Source: Amphimedon queenslandica
Taxonomy: Eukaryota > Porifera > Demospongiae > Haplosclerida > Niphatidae
DNA: 64,000 bases
NCBI RefSeq assembly: GCF_000090795.2
Contig: NW_003546256.1
Coordinates: forward strand, 521,702-585,701
Direction: 5' to 3'
Under the pieces are notes generated by a model. It was not told where the DNA came from. It searched no databases and worked only from the letters and a program-made list of their open reading frames with translations. Positions 38,601 to 51,010 of this stretch are shown here, piece after piece. Position 1 is the first letter of the stretch; the number at the start of each line of letters is the position of its first letter. Position numbers and translations under genes: made by a program.

Positions 38601-40620
38601 TATTACAAGTGAGACATGCATTAAATACATAAATGTACAATACAGCATCTTTTACGAGACCAATAAATTATAATTTTAAAGTACTCACAGGCACTACGTG
38701 TGAATGCTCTAGAGCGGAAGTTGTTTCCTGGATGAGGAGAGGAGTGCTTGAGGGCGTGGCTTGGAGACGGACCTTGAGGTGTCAGAGAATGATCCGATTC
38801 ATGAGAGTGAGAGTGAGAGTGAGAGTGAGAGGAGTGAGGGGGAGGAGGAGGAGGAGGCTCGGTCGGGAGGGGACGGAAAGAAAACGGGAAAGAGCGACGA
38901 CTTGTCGGAGTATGATTACTAGAAATGATAAAATATTAATGGCTTCTAGTTCTTGCCGTGTTAGTTTTATCTCTTCTACGTCTCTCTCACTCATTTCCTC
39001 CTCTCTCTCTCTTCATAGTATACATTCATAGCATTCGTGTGTACATGTAATACAGCAGTGTTGGGATGACACAAGGAAACACCATCGATTCATTATTTTG
39101 TCTTTGATTAGCATCAAATCAGATTAAGAGAATCAAGGAAGGAAAGGAGAGTTACGTTTGTAAACGACATCAAGTAGATTGGCTTTCTCTCTTGCTCTTT
39201 CTTTATGACTTTCAACAATCAACTCTTTCCTTTGTTATGACTATGCACTCAATATCTTTCCTTTTGTGCAATTAAACTTACACTTACATTACTGAACACA
39301 CACACACTCTCTCTTCTCCTCATGTTTTCTTTAATTATTTCTCTCTCTTCCTTCCCTGCATCTCCCCCTTCTCAATTACAAAGTTTTAATTCTCTTTGAA
39401 CATGTTTACACGGTCCAGCTTATCTCACTAATATTCCTTTGATCTCTTTTCATAATAGGCACACACTAGTGTTTCATTGAACTCATACAATCAATAGGAA
39501 AAGGCCTCACCCTCTATACTGTACAGAGCTTCTATGTACATGCCATGGACTAATAGGACACATACTGCACCTAATAACAATCAATGCTGACAATAGACTT
39601 ACATGTAAGAAAGCTTATAATGGACACACAAACAAGCAGCATAAGTTATAAGTAATACATCTTGGACTGATAGACCAGCAGTAGAGCAGCATACATGTAG
39701 GCTCTAGACACACACATAGGCACACGTACACAATAGTAATTTTGGCATAGATATCATGCATTCATGATGTAAAAGAAAGATCTAAGCTTAAGGGGTGTAC
39801 ATATAAGTCAGTGTTTTAGACCATACAGTTGGTACATATTAAAACCTTAAAGTCTATACAAAATGTAGACTGTACTAATTCAATGGTGACAGTCAATGCA
39901 ACAATCTGACAGTTACACTCTTCCTTGTTTCTCTACCTCTCTCTTTCACTTTCCCTCTCTCTCCCTCTCCCACCCTCTCTCTCTTACACTCTTCCTTGTT
40001 TCATTTCTTCCCTCTCTCTCTCTCTCTCACATACCCAGAAGAGGATGAAGAGAAAGCTGGAGAAGTGATAGAGAAAGGCGAATCGGTAGTTGATTTCTTT
40101 CCTTGATGAGGAGACTCTGAGGGAGAAGGAAGAGGATCAACAGAACCGGAAGGAGGAGGATAGAGTCCAAGAGTGTCAGATAATCCAATGAGGACTTGTG
40201 TGATCTTCTGCCATGTTGCAGCTATAAAAAAGAAACATACATTATTACATCCAACGCAAGAGCAGTATTACAGTTACTATTCTATATATATATATATATA
40301 CACACATATATAGCTCCTTTTTCATTAGCGTGTAACAATAAAGGGAAATTATTGATTGCATTTTACATTATTTTTATCTCGTGTGTCCATTGTTTTCATT
40401 GATATTGCTCAAAAGTTATCAAAACTATGTCCAATAACACATCTCCCCACTCTCCTCTCTCTCTCTCTACTCCTCACAGTTGTTAGAAGCAGGGGAGGTT
40501 GTTCCGAGTATGTCAGCAATCCTCAGTTGGGCTATGAACAAGTGTCTCATTTGATCAGCCAGCTGGAGACCAGCTTGAGCCTGAGCCAATAGTCCCTTTT
40601 GAATCTGCTCAATCTAATTA

Positions 40621-40655
<35 letters not shown>

Positions 40656-41786
40656 GAAATATGCATCAAATTAAAAGAAAAAGAGTCATTCAATTACTTT
40701 GTATTGCTTCATCTTCTCGTCATGTCCCTCAATCTTCTTTTTCAAGTGATCCCTCATTCCCAGTTGCTGTATAAACAATATTACAAAAAGGATACCAATA
40801 ATTAGGATGTTTTGATAGATTACCAATTGAGCTATACGATTGATCTTAGCAAATAATCAAAAATACATTATTATCTAAGTATATTACAGGATGATGGTCC
40901 AGACTGTAATTAATTGGCAGCATGAAGAGATACGTGACGAGGAACAGATTAAAAATGTGATATGAATTGTGTACACGAGCATGTTTACAGTGACTTCATA
41001 TAATGATAATAATGAGGAAATGAGACAGCTAGATACACACACACACACACACAAACTCAAAATGGGTAAACAAGGACAGTGTAAATATGGACTAGCTCTT
41101 AATGCATGACTGTAGATGTGCATATGTGAATGTGGTGTTTGTTTATGTGTACAAATATTAATGTGTTCATACCTACATGTATGCTACAGTTATTATAATT
41201 ATGAAGTACATGTAGCTTACTGAATCCAACTCTTGATCTAAGCTGTTCTTTTTCACACTGTCACCTTTCTTTTGAGCAGATTCAACCTAGGGAGAGAGAG
41301 AGAGGAGAGAGAAAGAAAGAAAAAGGAAAAGAGAGAGAGAGAGAGGGTAAATGGATATGTACACAGGCACGTAGTTTAATTTGTTTGTCACTATTGCCGC
41401 CTAATAAGTGACATATGTTCCATTTATGCTGCGAACATCCTCATCAACAACTTATAATTAATAACATCATAACTATAATCATATTGTATTGGGCTCTATA
41501 CAATACACATGCAGTGTACTAGAGTATCATATTATGCACATAAATGAGAGAAAAGGGAAAGCAAAGAGAGAGAGGGGGTGGGTGGAGAGAGAGGGAGGAA
41601 GAGGGGAAGATAAAAGAAGACAGGAAATAAGGGGTTGTTTGGGTGAAAGAGCAAAAGGCAGGCCAAATTTTAAAAATACATTATCCAAGAGGACAATAGT
41701 AGGAAATGATTGTTGATATTGGAGGCATAATTTTGGCAACACCAAATCCAATGGATTGCCAAATCATTGACTAAGATTATTTTCTA

Positions 41787-41838
<52 letters not shown>

Positions 41839-44800
41839 CCACACACAATCTTTCTCTGATTTCTCCTTCACTTTATCAGATTAGGTTTCAATAAAATGTT
41901 GGAGGGAATGATAAAGAAGTCTTTCAAACACAACATGTTAACGGAGCATTTTTAGAGAAGGAAAGAGATGGGTGAAAGAAAGAGAGAGAGAGAGGGAAGG
42001 CATTAAGCGTGAAAAATAAATTTTAGAATTATGATAAACTATTTCTGATCTCATGTGTATGTTTGTGATGTCTGTTTTTATCGTTTTGTGTCATCTCATA
42101 CTATTTATACTTACAAGGACACGGACTGGCAGCTTTCATACACAAGAAAATGCTTTCAGTTACCCTCTCCCTCCCTCCCTCCCTCTCTCTCTCTCTCTTT
42201 CTCTCTCTGCCTCACTCCTTTGGGCTAACTGAGTACCCATTTCTCTATCACTTGTGTCTTCTTATTTTAAATGTAAACTGATATTAGAAAAACAAACAGG
42301 GCTCTGCAGCTTATTATTACAAAATACATTTGGAAACAAAAACTTCCCTCGACAGGTTAGTATTTAGCAGTAGTATCATAATACAGTAACCTAAACCCCT
42401 ACGTTAAGATTCAATCCCAATTGCACTACACAGTATATCGTTATTAGTTTCACGGTAGTAGTGATATTGATGAACAGCGACAGTATAGCAACTGGCTTCA
42501 TCATACAATATAAACTATAATAAAGCAACTTGTTGCACATAACAGTATATCACTGGGCTACCAGGAACAAACCCTATTGTGTGATTTCAATGATAATTGT
42601 AGCAGTAGTGGAGTGTACGGTAGTAGCAGTAGTAGTGAATTCACTACAGTCAGTGTAAAATGATGCTAGTTAAATACACAATCATCGTACACTAGCTAGT
42701 CGCATACAGGAGCACTATGGTTAGTTTATAGTATGTTTAGTATTTACTTGTTTTCTTATTTTATTCACAGTTGCTTCACAATTCTGTAGAGCTTTCTTTG
42801 TGTCCTCAATGATCCTCTCCTCATAATAGATGTCTTTGAAGGTCTTTAGGTAATCATTCTGATGCTAGTAATGAAAAAGATTCAATCAAAGGAAACCAAC
42901 AAAGACAGGAGTAATTAAACAATTAATCAAGTTAAACAATTATTTTCGATTTCATAACTAATTCAAAGTATTATGCGCCTCATGCAGCTCGATTATTTTC
43001 GATTTCATAACATTATGCTTCTCATGCAGCTTTAAAAAAGAATATTAAACTTTAATGAAATAGTGCTGATTTAATCTTAGCATTCCTCACTTCACTCGCT
43101 AATTCTACTAAAATTAGTACACACAATCAAAAGATAAATAACCTTTTCAAAGAACGACTTGTAGGCTTCGTTCCATATCCACCTCAGCTCAGCTAGCTTA
43201 CCAAACAAGAAGATTAGAAATTCGCACTCTTCGAATTTGGCCCACTTGAGATGCCAAGCAGACGCTAAAGAGGAAAAGAGATTCAGAGCAGACAGACAGA
43301 GAGAGGAAGAAAAATAAACACATTATTACTCCATCACCCAAGGGAGATTCAGTAATACATGCAAACATTGTCACTACATGCTGTATATAAACAATTCTGA
43401 GTATTATTATACACTATTGCATCGGACTGTAACTACAAAACAAACATTGGGGATATCACATCGACGCATTACTTATGCATCAGTAAAGTCTATAGGACAT
43501 CAAAATAATCCATGGACTATAAATGCAATGAAAGCCGTGAGGCATTTATAACGAATTCTCAGGATTCCTACTGATTACAGACTAGATACATTGATAATTA
43601 TATATGCTCATAATAATCTCTAATTGAATGATATGCCAATTGCACTCCATTAGTCTCGTGTGAAACAATAAAGGTGAGCCTTGTTTTTAATAAGGCATAA
43701 TTGATAGCTCACTTCTAACAATGTAAACATAATGATCAACTCTACACATCAAACACTCTACACATATCATAACAGCTTCACTACATGTAGATATACATGT
43801 ACATGTACATTAACAAAACCAGTACATGAAAAGAACACACTCCACTACTGATTTCACTTATCAATCAGTGAGTGATGGAGTGAGTACTCCCTTTAAGATA
43901 AACTACATACAACAATGCCCATATATACAAAACCTCTCGATACAATAAAGGAAGGTGCTATCAAGAAAGTGCCTTTTGTCTCACGGAGCTAGCGTAGATT
44001 ATAATTATTATACTGGGAAATGAACGCCGCTTAATTATGATTAATTACAAATTCGAAATTCAATTAATGGGCTGATATTATCAAACGGTTGATGATGGTA
44101 GCAGGCACGATGAGTTTGTTTATTGGAGCCTACTTATACGTCTATAGAATGACTCTGTTGGTTTATGAAGGAGAAAGAACACAAGGCATGTTGACAGAGA
44201 TTCGTAATAAAGCATTAGTCGAATTGTCTTCAGTATAAAAAAGAAAATAAAACAATTTAAGCTTAATAATAGCATTACTGTATCATTATAGCAGTTTCTG
44301 TCTTCTTATCATTATCTATTTACTCTCAAAATGATACTGCAACCTCTCAGCTCCCTGAGGACATCATAGACAAAACAGTGAAACAATTGTAATGGACTCA
44401 TGGGGACAGTAAAAGCTACAAGCTAGCATCCATTCACTGAACATCAAAAGTATAATAATAATAACAATAGCAGCATAATCAGCCATATTTTCTTTCTCTC
44501 TCTCTATCTCTATGCACCACTCAAAGGAACACAGATCAATGGCAGGAGGAGGAGTGTATAAACATCAAAATCCTTTTAGTCTGGGCTCCAAAGCATTCCG
44601 GGCAATACTGAGTATTCATGAATGAGGAAATCAAAGATCTAAAAATAACTAGGCTAGACTGGGCAACATTATTTCTATCAGTTGGTGGGAGGCAAGTCAT
44701 CTGGCTCCCAAGATACACACAACAGTCACTAAAAGACATGATGTCCAACAACAATAAAGTTAGTGTTTCCAAGGCCAGAAATATCAATCATGCCATGCTA

Positions 44801-45456
44801 AATTTATCACCTCCGCCTCTCTCTCTCTCCCTTTCTATCACCTATCAGTCTCTCACAAATAATAATTATAGTATATACTATTCATGTACTAGAGCTATGA
44901 GCTATGCAATGCTCCATTAATAATAGTCTCATGATAAAACTAAATTGTGTCTCTCATCGCAAGCTCTATACGCAGGTCATTTCCTTTGGGTAGAGAGAGA
45001 GAGAGGACTAGCCATTTAGTCTACGAGTTGCATCAAAGTCTCAATGCCGAGGTCTATACTAGTGTCTAGACTATTAACTAGAGAGAGAGATGAAGGGTTT
45101 GATGGACTGTGTGAGTGATCTACTGTATAGAGCACAGTCTGTGTTTCAAGGCTGGGAGACAGTTAGCCTAACTCTACACTTATTCATTAGGCACAGTTAT
45201 ACTCTTCATAAAGTACATGTACGCAATATCATCAAATAACACTATCAATGGTATCAAATGATCCAGGAGAGAGGGAGATCACCATGCAATTTTATTACAC
45301 GTACACCAATTAACACGGATATGCTTGGAGACGGGCTAAGAGCAGCAATAGTCTACCAGACTCACCTTTCTCCCTAGCTCCTATAAGTTTTGCTATGGCA
45401 TCAGAGACGGTCTTTTCCTCGATGACTATCTGTTCCACGGCGCTTCTCTTCGCCAT
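35661..45456 (-). CDS. Large coiled-coil protein, possibly a BAR-type domain with a long disordered tail
   Basis: The start is at 45456: MAKRSAVEQIVIEEKTVSDA, donor after GAREK. Further exons lie near 43143-43264 (WHLKWAKFEECEFLIFLFGK), 42750-42865 (NDYLKTFKDIYYEERIIEDT), 41220-41287 (KKGDSVKKNSLDQELDS), 40698-40766 (MRDHLKKKIEGHDEKMKQYK), 40490-40613 (LLAQAQAGLQLADQMRHLFI), 40035-40219, 38690-38920 and 35661..36794. The N-terminal 230 residues are long amphipathic helices, as in BAR/F-BAR membrane-bending domains, but no specific family was recognised. The remaining 500 or more residues are Ser/Pro/Gly/His-rich, with SHSHSHSH and poly-Gly runs and likely phosphorylation clusters. Introns reach 2-2.5 kb, long for this genome, and are full of GA, CT and AC tracts. 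Total exon chain is partly inferred. Confidence 0.65.
37150..37875 (-). repeat. Family-B tandem array, 186-bp unit, about four copies
   Basis: CCCTGTACTATAGTACAGGG starts at 37301 and 37487, with a decayed third core at 37672 (periods 186 and 185). It lies in an intron of the coiled-coil gene, in the same orientation as the array at 27080. Confidence 0.93.
41792..41836. repeat. (AC)n microsatellite
   Basis: About 22 AC units in an intron of the large coiled-coil gene. Confidence 0.95.
42942..43032 (+). repeat. Local tandem duplication in an intron
   Basis: The segment ATTTTCGATTTCATAAC...CTCATGCAGCT occurs twice in a row, the second copy about 12 bp shorter. It may have been made by slippage next to a splice-like CAG. 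Confidence 0.75.
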
Positions 45457-46934
45457 ATTTTCAGCTCTTGAGCCTAGATTTAAGTTTTGGATCCTTTGCT
45501 TCCCTCGTATGTAGAAATACCCGGTCCGTATCTACTGGAGATATCACTGTAGAGAGATTGAGCAGGAGTCTTCGCTGATTAGATCTTTGTTAATTCCGAG
45601 GCTAATTCTGCTCAGTGCTGCCTTTTAACTTTCACTATGACAAACACGTTTCTGCACATCAATTTGAACATGCAACGCCTCTAAAGGCAGGAAGGATGTA
45701 AAGGAAAGGGCGGGATCACACCACAGCTATGCTACTGCCCACTGCTCAAAGCTTTTAATGTCCAACCATTGATATGGTGCAACCACAATTGTATCTACAC
45801 GTGACAAAACTAACTAAAACCATCCAAATGCCTTGGTCCCTTTGCCTGTATAATGTATATGCCCACAAAAATGTAGAATTAAAACCGATGACTAGTGTAT
45901 TATAATATCTATGACAGATCTATATTAGAACATGTGACAGCACGTGGTTTCAGTAAATTTCCGTAAGTCTTAACTAATTTTCATTTTGACTTTTTTCCTC
46001 TCTCTCTTCTCTTTCCTTTTTTATATTGCAGGAGTTTGCAAGTTGCATTTAATGATTTATTGAAGGTGATAGAGAGTGATAGAAATGGCTTGAGAAGTAC
46101 CAAGACTGATAAGGTTTGAGGAAGAGAAAAGGAAGCAAAAAGACTCCATTGTCTTGCAAACAATTAAAGGATATTTTACAATCCTGGCTCCTTCACATTG
46201 AGAATGAGAAGGTCAGTAGACACACACACTAGCGTACATCCTGCATCAGCCCCTCCTACTTTAGGCAGCTCAAATGGGCATTGTCTTATCAATGATACGT
46301 CATGCACTTTCAGCAACTGTTTGATGTTCCATCGCTAAGCGGGGTCTATGTTGCCATGACAAACATTTATCGTCAGTTTAGCAAAGCACATACAGCTTAT
46401 AGACAGCTAACATCATTAATGAGTGGGTCTTTATGCAATTACATCATGTACATGTTACTCGGTTACAAATTAATATTGCAGGATAATTTTTGGCTATTTG
46501 CCCAAAGTAAATGAAACTTACTATATCAACACACAAAGAATGACTCTTCCTTGACACTTATTAATGTTTTGCTAATTTCAATTTCTTGAAAAATCTTTAA
46601 AATTTTGATTGAATACAATAGCAATTTAAATGCAGGGCAGCTGTCATTGCCTATTCTAGCTGTTACAGTTAATGCTGTAGTGAGCCTCAATGAGCAACAC
46701 ACCACTTCATTGTAGATACATGGAATATATAAATAAGATAGAGACTGACAAAGTTGATATGGTAGCTAGGCCTAAGTACCTTTATCTTGTAGAAGCTGCT
46801 TCCAAGTATAACCTGTTTAACAATTTTTTTAATAATCAATGAAAAAAATATAAAAACAAGTAATAATCAATAAACTGTAAAGACTGCTGTGCAAGTGTAC
46901 ATCAATTAATTTAGTTTAATTGGTAAAGTTTTTA
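45457..46934. other. Intergenic 1.5 kb, promoter side of the coiled-coil gene
   Basis: Separates the start of the large gene at 45456 from the tandem secreted-protein array. The first 300 bp should contain the promoter. Short open frames (for example 46302-46514) show no recognisable protein. No transposon ends were found. Confidence 0.5.
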
Positions 46935-47654
46935 TTAAAAGAGGAGTCCAAGGATAGCAAAGGCAATCATTGAGAGAGCAGCAAAAGGATACAACCCATT
47001 AGCAGGACTGACGGTAGGAGTAGGAATAGTAGTGCTGGTAGGAGTAGAAGTGTTGGGAGACATATAACCACAAGGAGGATCAAAAGTTACGTTACAATCC
47101 TGCCGATAAGGAAGAAAACCAGTAGCACAGCAACCCAGCATAGAAGAAAAAGTAGAAAGGTCATCGTAACAAGATTCAGGGGTTGTAGCATTGCAGACCA
47201 ACGTTACATCATTAACATCTGTGTAGATGTCCGGGCAAGTCTCAAGCTCAGGGAGGGTGTCATTCAAACGAAAGAATTTAACAAAACAGTATTCCTCACC
47301 GTCACGTCCACAATAAACATTTTGTAGTAGATTGATTGCAAAATTTATAGTTGTAGCATGACTTGGAGCTTCAGAAGAAAGACATCGATAATACTGCAGA
47401 ATGGGCTCAACGCAGGCAGGGATACAGTTTTTAGCATAAGCTGCATTCAATTCTGCTAAACCTTCACTGGATAAGTGGTCAGGGATGATTATGTTTCCAG
47501 TCAAGAGATGAAAACTGCAAGTTCTTGGTAGATTGTTATTCAGTTGAGTGACACAAATGTCAACTTGTTTAATTTCCAAAGCTAATTTACTGAAGACAGA
47601 AGCTACAAGAAAGAAGAAGAGTGTACACTTGATGAGGGCAGGAGCAGTAGACAT
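46935..47654 (-). CDS. Secreted 14-cysteine protein, array copy 1
   Basis: Intronless, 239 residues. A signal peptide (MSTAPALIKCTLFFFLVASV) is followed by an ectodomain with 14 cysteines, including the C-x3-C pair NCIPAC, YCGRDGEEYC, TPESCYDDLSTFSS and a CC pair (GCCATGF). The conserved FDPPCGY ends the domain. A short STPT stalk follows, then ANGLYPFAALSMIAFAILG, a hydrophobic tail with no cytosolic residues after it, typical of GPI-anchor signals. Several N-x-S/T sites are present. No known family was recognised. This copy is the most divergent in the N-terminal third (LALEIKQVDIC). A TATA box lies 79 bp upstream, and AATAAA overlaps the stop region. Confidence 0.85.
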   Translation of the reverse strand: MSTAPALIKCTLFFFLVASVFSKLALEIKQVDICVTQLNNNLPRTCSFHLLTGNIIIPDHLSSEGLAELNAAYAKNCIPACVEPILQYYRCLSSEAPSHATTINFAINLLQNVYCGRDGEEYCFVKFFRLNDTLPELETCPDIYTDVNDVTLVCNATTPESCYDDLSTFSSMLGCCATGFLPYRQDCNVTFDPPCGYMSPNTSTPTSTTIPTPTVSPANGLYPFAALSMIAFAILGLLF

Positions 47655-47732
47655 TATATTGATTGCTGGAGTATTGTCCTTCCTTAGATGTTCCTTTAGT
47701 TTTGCTGTGGGTTAGAGGAGCAACACAATGGT

Positions 47733-47741
47733 CCTTTTATA
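47733..47741 (-). promoter_or_regulatory. TATA box of array copy 1
   Basis: TATAAAAGG on the minus strand, 79 bp upstream of the start codon; the same element at the same spacing is found in the other copies. Confidence 0.75.
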
Positions 47742-48284
47742 GACACTTCAAGAATTAAAATTTATTTATCTCAACTGCATAAGTTTATACTGACCTAAAG
47801 TTGTTGATAATAGTGACCAGGGTTGAGGTTTATGGTTCAGACCGGTGCAAAGGTTAGCTAGCATGTCATTGTCTCTACGTCACATAGACTGTCTAATGAC
47901 ATTCATAGCTGTTGCAATGAATAATAATGAAGTTAATAATAATAATGAGATTAATTAATTAATGCCCAGAGAAGGACAATGTGCATGGAATAAGAAATCT
48001 AGTGTAATATACTTACTATCAACAAGGGTATGTATGAATCCTAAGCAGTGCAAGTTTCTATACATATCCCCTTCCTAAACAGGTATAGAAATAATTATAA
48101 TATCACTATAAGCCTTATGTGAAGTTTCATAATTAATCATTTACATTGCAATGACATGATTATTTTATTTCAATAATCAGCAAAAAAATTAAAATAGCAA
48201 GCAATAATATTGTATAAACTGAGAGGACATTACTGTGCATGCATAACTACTACAGTCTTTATTAGTATGCAGTTAAGTTTATTA

Positions 48285-48965
48285 TTAAAAGAGGAGTCCA
48301 AGGATGGCAAAGGCAATCATTGAGAGAGCAGTAAAAGGATACAACCCATTAGCAGGACTGGCAGTAGGAGTAGTGCTGGGAGTTGGAGCATTAAACCTAC
48401 AAGGAGGATCAAAAGTTACGCTGCAGTTCTGAAGAGAAAAAAATCCAACAGCACAGCAGCCCATTTGTGAAGAGAATGTAGAAAGGTCATTGTGGCAAGA
48501 TTGAGGGGTTGTGCTATCACAGACCAATGTAGAATTGTAATTTGTGTCAGGGCAAGTATCAAGTTCAGGGACAGTATCATTCAAACGAAAGTATCTAACC
48601 AAACAAAATTCTTCATTGTCATGTCCACAAAGAAGATCTCTGACATATTTATCTGAAGCATAATCAGACAACTCAAAAAAAACACACTGATAATACTGTA
48701 CAGTAGGTTCAATACAGGCAGGAGTACAGGTTTGAGCAAAAGCTGCATTTAGAGCTGCTAGTCCTTCACTGGATGAAGGCTCTGGGAAATCATTTGTCAG
48801 GCCAAGGAGGGTACGATTACAAGTTTGTGGTAGACTGTTATTCAGCTGAGCAGTACAATTATTAATTAGATCATCTAGATGATACTTCAAAACTCTTGAA
48901 CTGCAGACAGAAGCTACAAGAAAGAAGAAGAGTGTACACTTGATGAGGGCAGGAGCTGTAGACAT
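48285..48965 (-). CDS. Secreted 14-cysteine protein, array copy 2
   Basis: Intronless, 226 residues. The signal peptide is identical to copy 1 for 20 residues. All 14 cysteines are kept (NCTAQLN, QTCNRTLLGL, TCTPACIEP, DLLCGHDNEEFC, STPQSCHNDLSTFSS-like segment, MGCCAVGF, FDPPCRF). The stalk is reduced to about eight residues (TPSTTPTA) before SPANGLYPF and the hydrophobic tail. The ectodomain differs from copies 3-6 at many sites, so this is an older duplicate. It lacks the HAAPKQ segment found after the signal peptide in copies 3-6. Confidence 0.85.
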   Translation of the reverse strand: MSTAPALIKCTLFFFLVASVCSSRVLKYHLDDLINNCTAQLNNSLPQTCNRTLLGLTNDFPEPSSSEGLAALNAAFAQTCTPACIEPTVQYYQCVFFELSDYASDKYVRDLLCGHDNEEFCLVRYFRLNDTVPELDTCPDTNYNSTLVCDSTTPQSCHNDLSTFSSQMGCCAVGFFSLQNCSVTFDPPCRFNAPTPSTTPTASPANGLYPFTALSMIAFAILGLLF

Positions 48966-49043
48966 TATATTGATTGCTGGAGTATTGTCCTTCCTTAGGT
49001 GTTCCTTTAGTTTTGCTGTGGGTTAGAGGAGCAACACAATGCT

Positions 49044-49052
49044 GCTTTTATA
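49044..49052 (-). promoter_or_regulatory. TATA box of array copy 2
   Basis: TATAAAAGC on the minus strand, 79 bp upstream of the start codon. Confidence 0.72.
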
Positions 49053-49945
49053 GATGCTTCGAGATATTAAAATTCATTTCAAGAGAATGAATATGCTTCA
49101 TATAGCATCACACTATACAGACATTCTAGGAATATCGGCCTACTTGATTAAAATTCTAAGGATTAGATCATCATCCTTTTCCAGAGCTATCGACATTGTA
49201 CTTTCTATTTCTAGTAATCTAGCTCGTTTTCATAATTATATATTCACTCATGATACCATATACAACAAATGATAAGAAATCAATTTACGACTTAGTTGTA
49301 CAGTCAGGGCTGCTTCCTCTGAACTCATGAGACACTTCCTATGGACTGAGCCTGGCAGTCTACCCACTAGTGCAAAGTGCAAGTGTGACAGTGAATAGAG
49401 GAAGCTCAATGAATTTTGTTACTACAAGTTAAATCATAATATGGATTAATAATGTGTCGTAATGATTATGTTATCATAATTACAAAACAAAGTGAATAGA
49501 ATACAAGGTATGGAATGCCAATGTGAGCAAAATAGAGCTACAGAAATAAAACATAAAATAAGGACACATGCATTTGGAACAATAGAATCTGGTACAATTC
49601 TTGCTTTACATTATCTTAGGATATATTTGCATGTTAGATCTGCACTTTTGCTAACATGCATGCGTGCATACATGGCTTTCAAAACCATATTGGCTATCAT
49701 GCACTGATGGAATAGCACTGCAAATATTCATCTGGTGAATAGAATGTGCTTTAAATGTGCATTATAATTTATTAATGGACACATTCTTTGCTGTGTTTAT
49801 GAGTACTGTTGAGCAAAAATTATTTTATTATATTTTATCTAATAATCAGCAAGCGGTATAAAAATAGCAAGACAATAAAAATTAATGTATAAACTGAGAG
49901 AGCACTACTGTGCATGCATAACTACTACAGTTTTAGAGTTTATTG

Positions 49946-50593
49946 TTAAAAGAGGAGTCCAAGGATAGCAAAGGCAATCATTGAGAGAGCAGCAAAAGGA
50001 TACAACCCATTAGCAGGACTGGAACAAGGAGGATCAAAAGTTACTCTACAGTTCTGTCGATAAGGAATAATACCAGCAGCACAGCAACCCATCCTTGAAG
50101 AGTAAGTGGAAAGGTCATCATAACAAGATTGAGGGGTTGTAGCAGTGCAGACCATCGTGAAATTATTGTTTAAATTAGGGCAGGTATCAAGACTAGGGAG
50201 AGTATTTCCCAGACGAATTCCTCTAACAGTACAATATTCTCCATCCTCTTCTCCGCAATAAACATTTCGTACAAAATTTGACAAATAATTACTTTGAGAA
50301 GCACTGGATGAAATACACTGATAATACTGTACAGCAGGTTCAATGCAGGCAGGAGTACAGGTTTGAGCAAAAGCTGCATTCAGTGCTGCTCTTCCTTCAC
50401 TGGATGAAGGTTCTGGAATGTCATCACCCAGACCGAGAAGGGTACGATTGCAAGTTTGTGGTATGTTATTTAGCTGAGTGGCACAATCAGACCCTTGTTT
50501 AGGAGCAGCATGTTTCAAGACTCCTTTACTGCAGACAGAAGCTACAAGAAAGAAGAAGAGTGTACACTTGATGAGGGCAGGAGCAGTAGACAT
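49946..50593 (-). CDS. Secreted 14-cysteine protein, array copy 3
   Basis: Intronless, 215 residues, the shortest intact copy. Signal peptide, then KGVLKHAAPKQGSDC and the 14-cysteine ectodomain ending FDPPC. There is no stalk at all: SSPANGLYPFAAL follows directly. The tail is identical to the other copies. Without a stalk the domain would sit close to the membrane if GPI-anchored. Confidence 0.85.
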   Translation of the reverse strand: MSTAPALIKCTLFFFLVASVCSKGVLKHAAPKQGSDCATQLNNIPQTCNRTLLGLGDDIPEPSSSEGRAALNAAFAQTCTPACIEPAVQYYQCISSSASQSNYLSNFVRNVYCGEEDGEYCTVRGIRLGNTLPSLDTCPNLNNNFTMVCTATTPQSCYDDLSTYSSRMGCCAAGIIPYRQNCRVTFDPPCSSPANGLYPFAALSMIAFAILGLLF

Positions 50594-50671
50594 TATATTG
50601 ATTGCTGGAGTATTGTCCTTCCTTAGGTGTTCCTTTAGTTTTGCTGTGAGTTAGAGGAGCAACACAATGTT

Positions 50672-50680
50672 CCTTTTATA
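50672..50680 (-). promoter_or_regulatory. TATA box of array copy 3
   Basis: TATAAAAGG on the minus strand, 79 bp upstream of the start codon. Confidence 0.75.
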
Positions 50681-50727
50681 GATGCTTTAGAAATTAAAAT
50701 TTATTTTAAGAGATTTATATTTGTTTT

Positions 50728-51010
50728 TATAGTTTCGGAATCAATTCCTTTGCTGCTAGTATTTATGATATCAATTGACCCAAGTACACTTGGTGACATC
50801 ACATCATTACTGTAAGGCACTGTCTAATTAGATCCTGACATTCAATTAATAGTTGTTTTTATAGTTTTGGAACCGATTCCTTTGCTGCTAGTATTTACAT
50901 CATCACTATAAGGCAGTAACACAATCACTCGGCCACTGCCTAATTAGATCCTGACATTCAATTAATAGTTGTTTTATAGTTTCGGAACTGATTCCTTCAC
51001 TGCTTATGAT
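50728..51010 (+). repeat. Three imperfect tandem copies of a 115-132-bp unit
   Basis: TATAGTTTCGGAA-like starts lie at about 50728, 50860 and 50975. Units share GATTCCTTTGCTGCTAGTAT and TAATTAGATCCTGACATTCA. It lies upstream of array copy 3. Confidence 0.85.

Noticed and set aside
38801-38860. Arg/Val-rich plus-strand frame over a GAGTGA repeat
   Set aside because: It is antisense to the SHSHSHSH stretch of the large coiled-coil gene.
46302-46514. 70-codon open frame upstream of the array
   Set aside because: No signal peptide, homology or splice-consistent context; likely chance.
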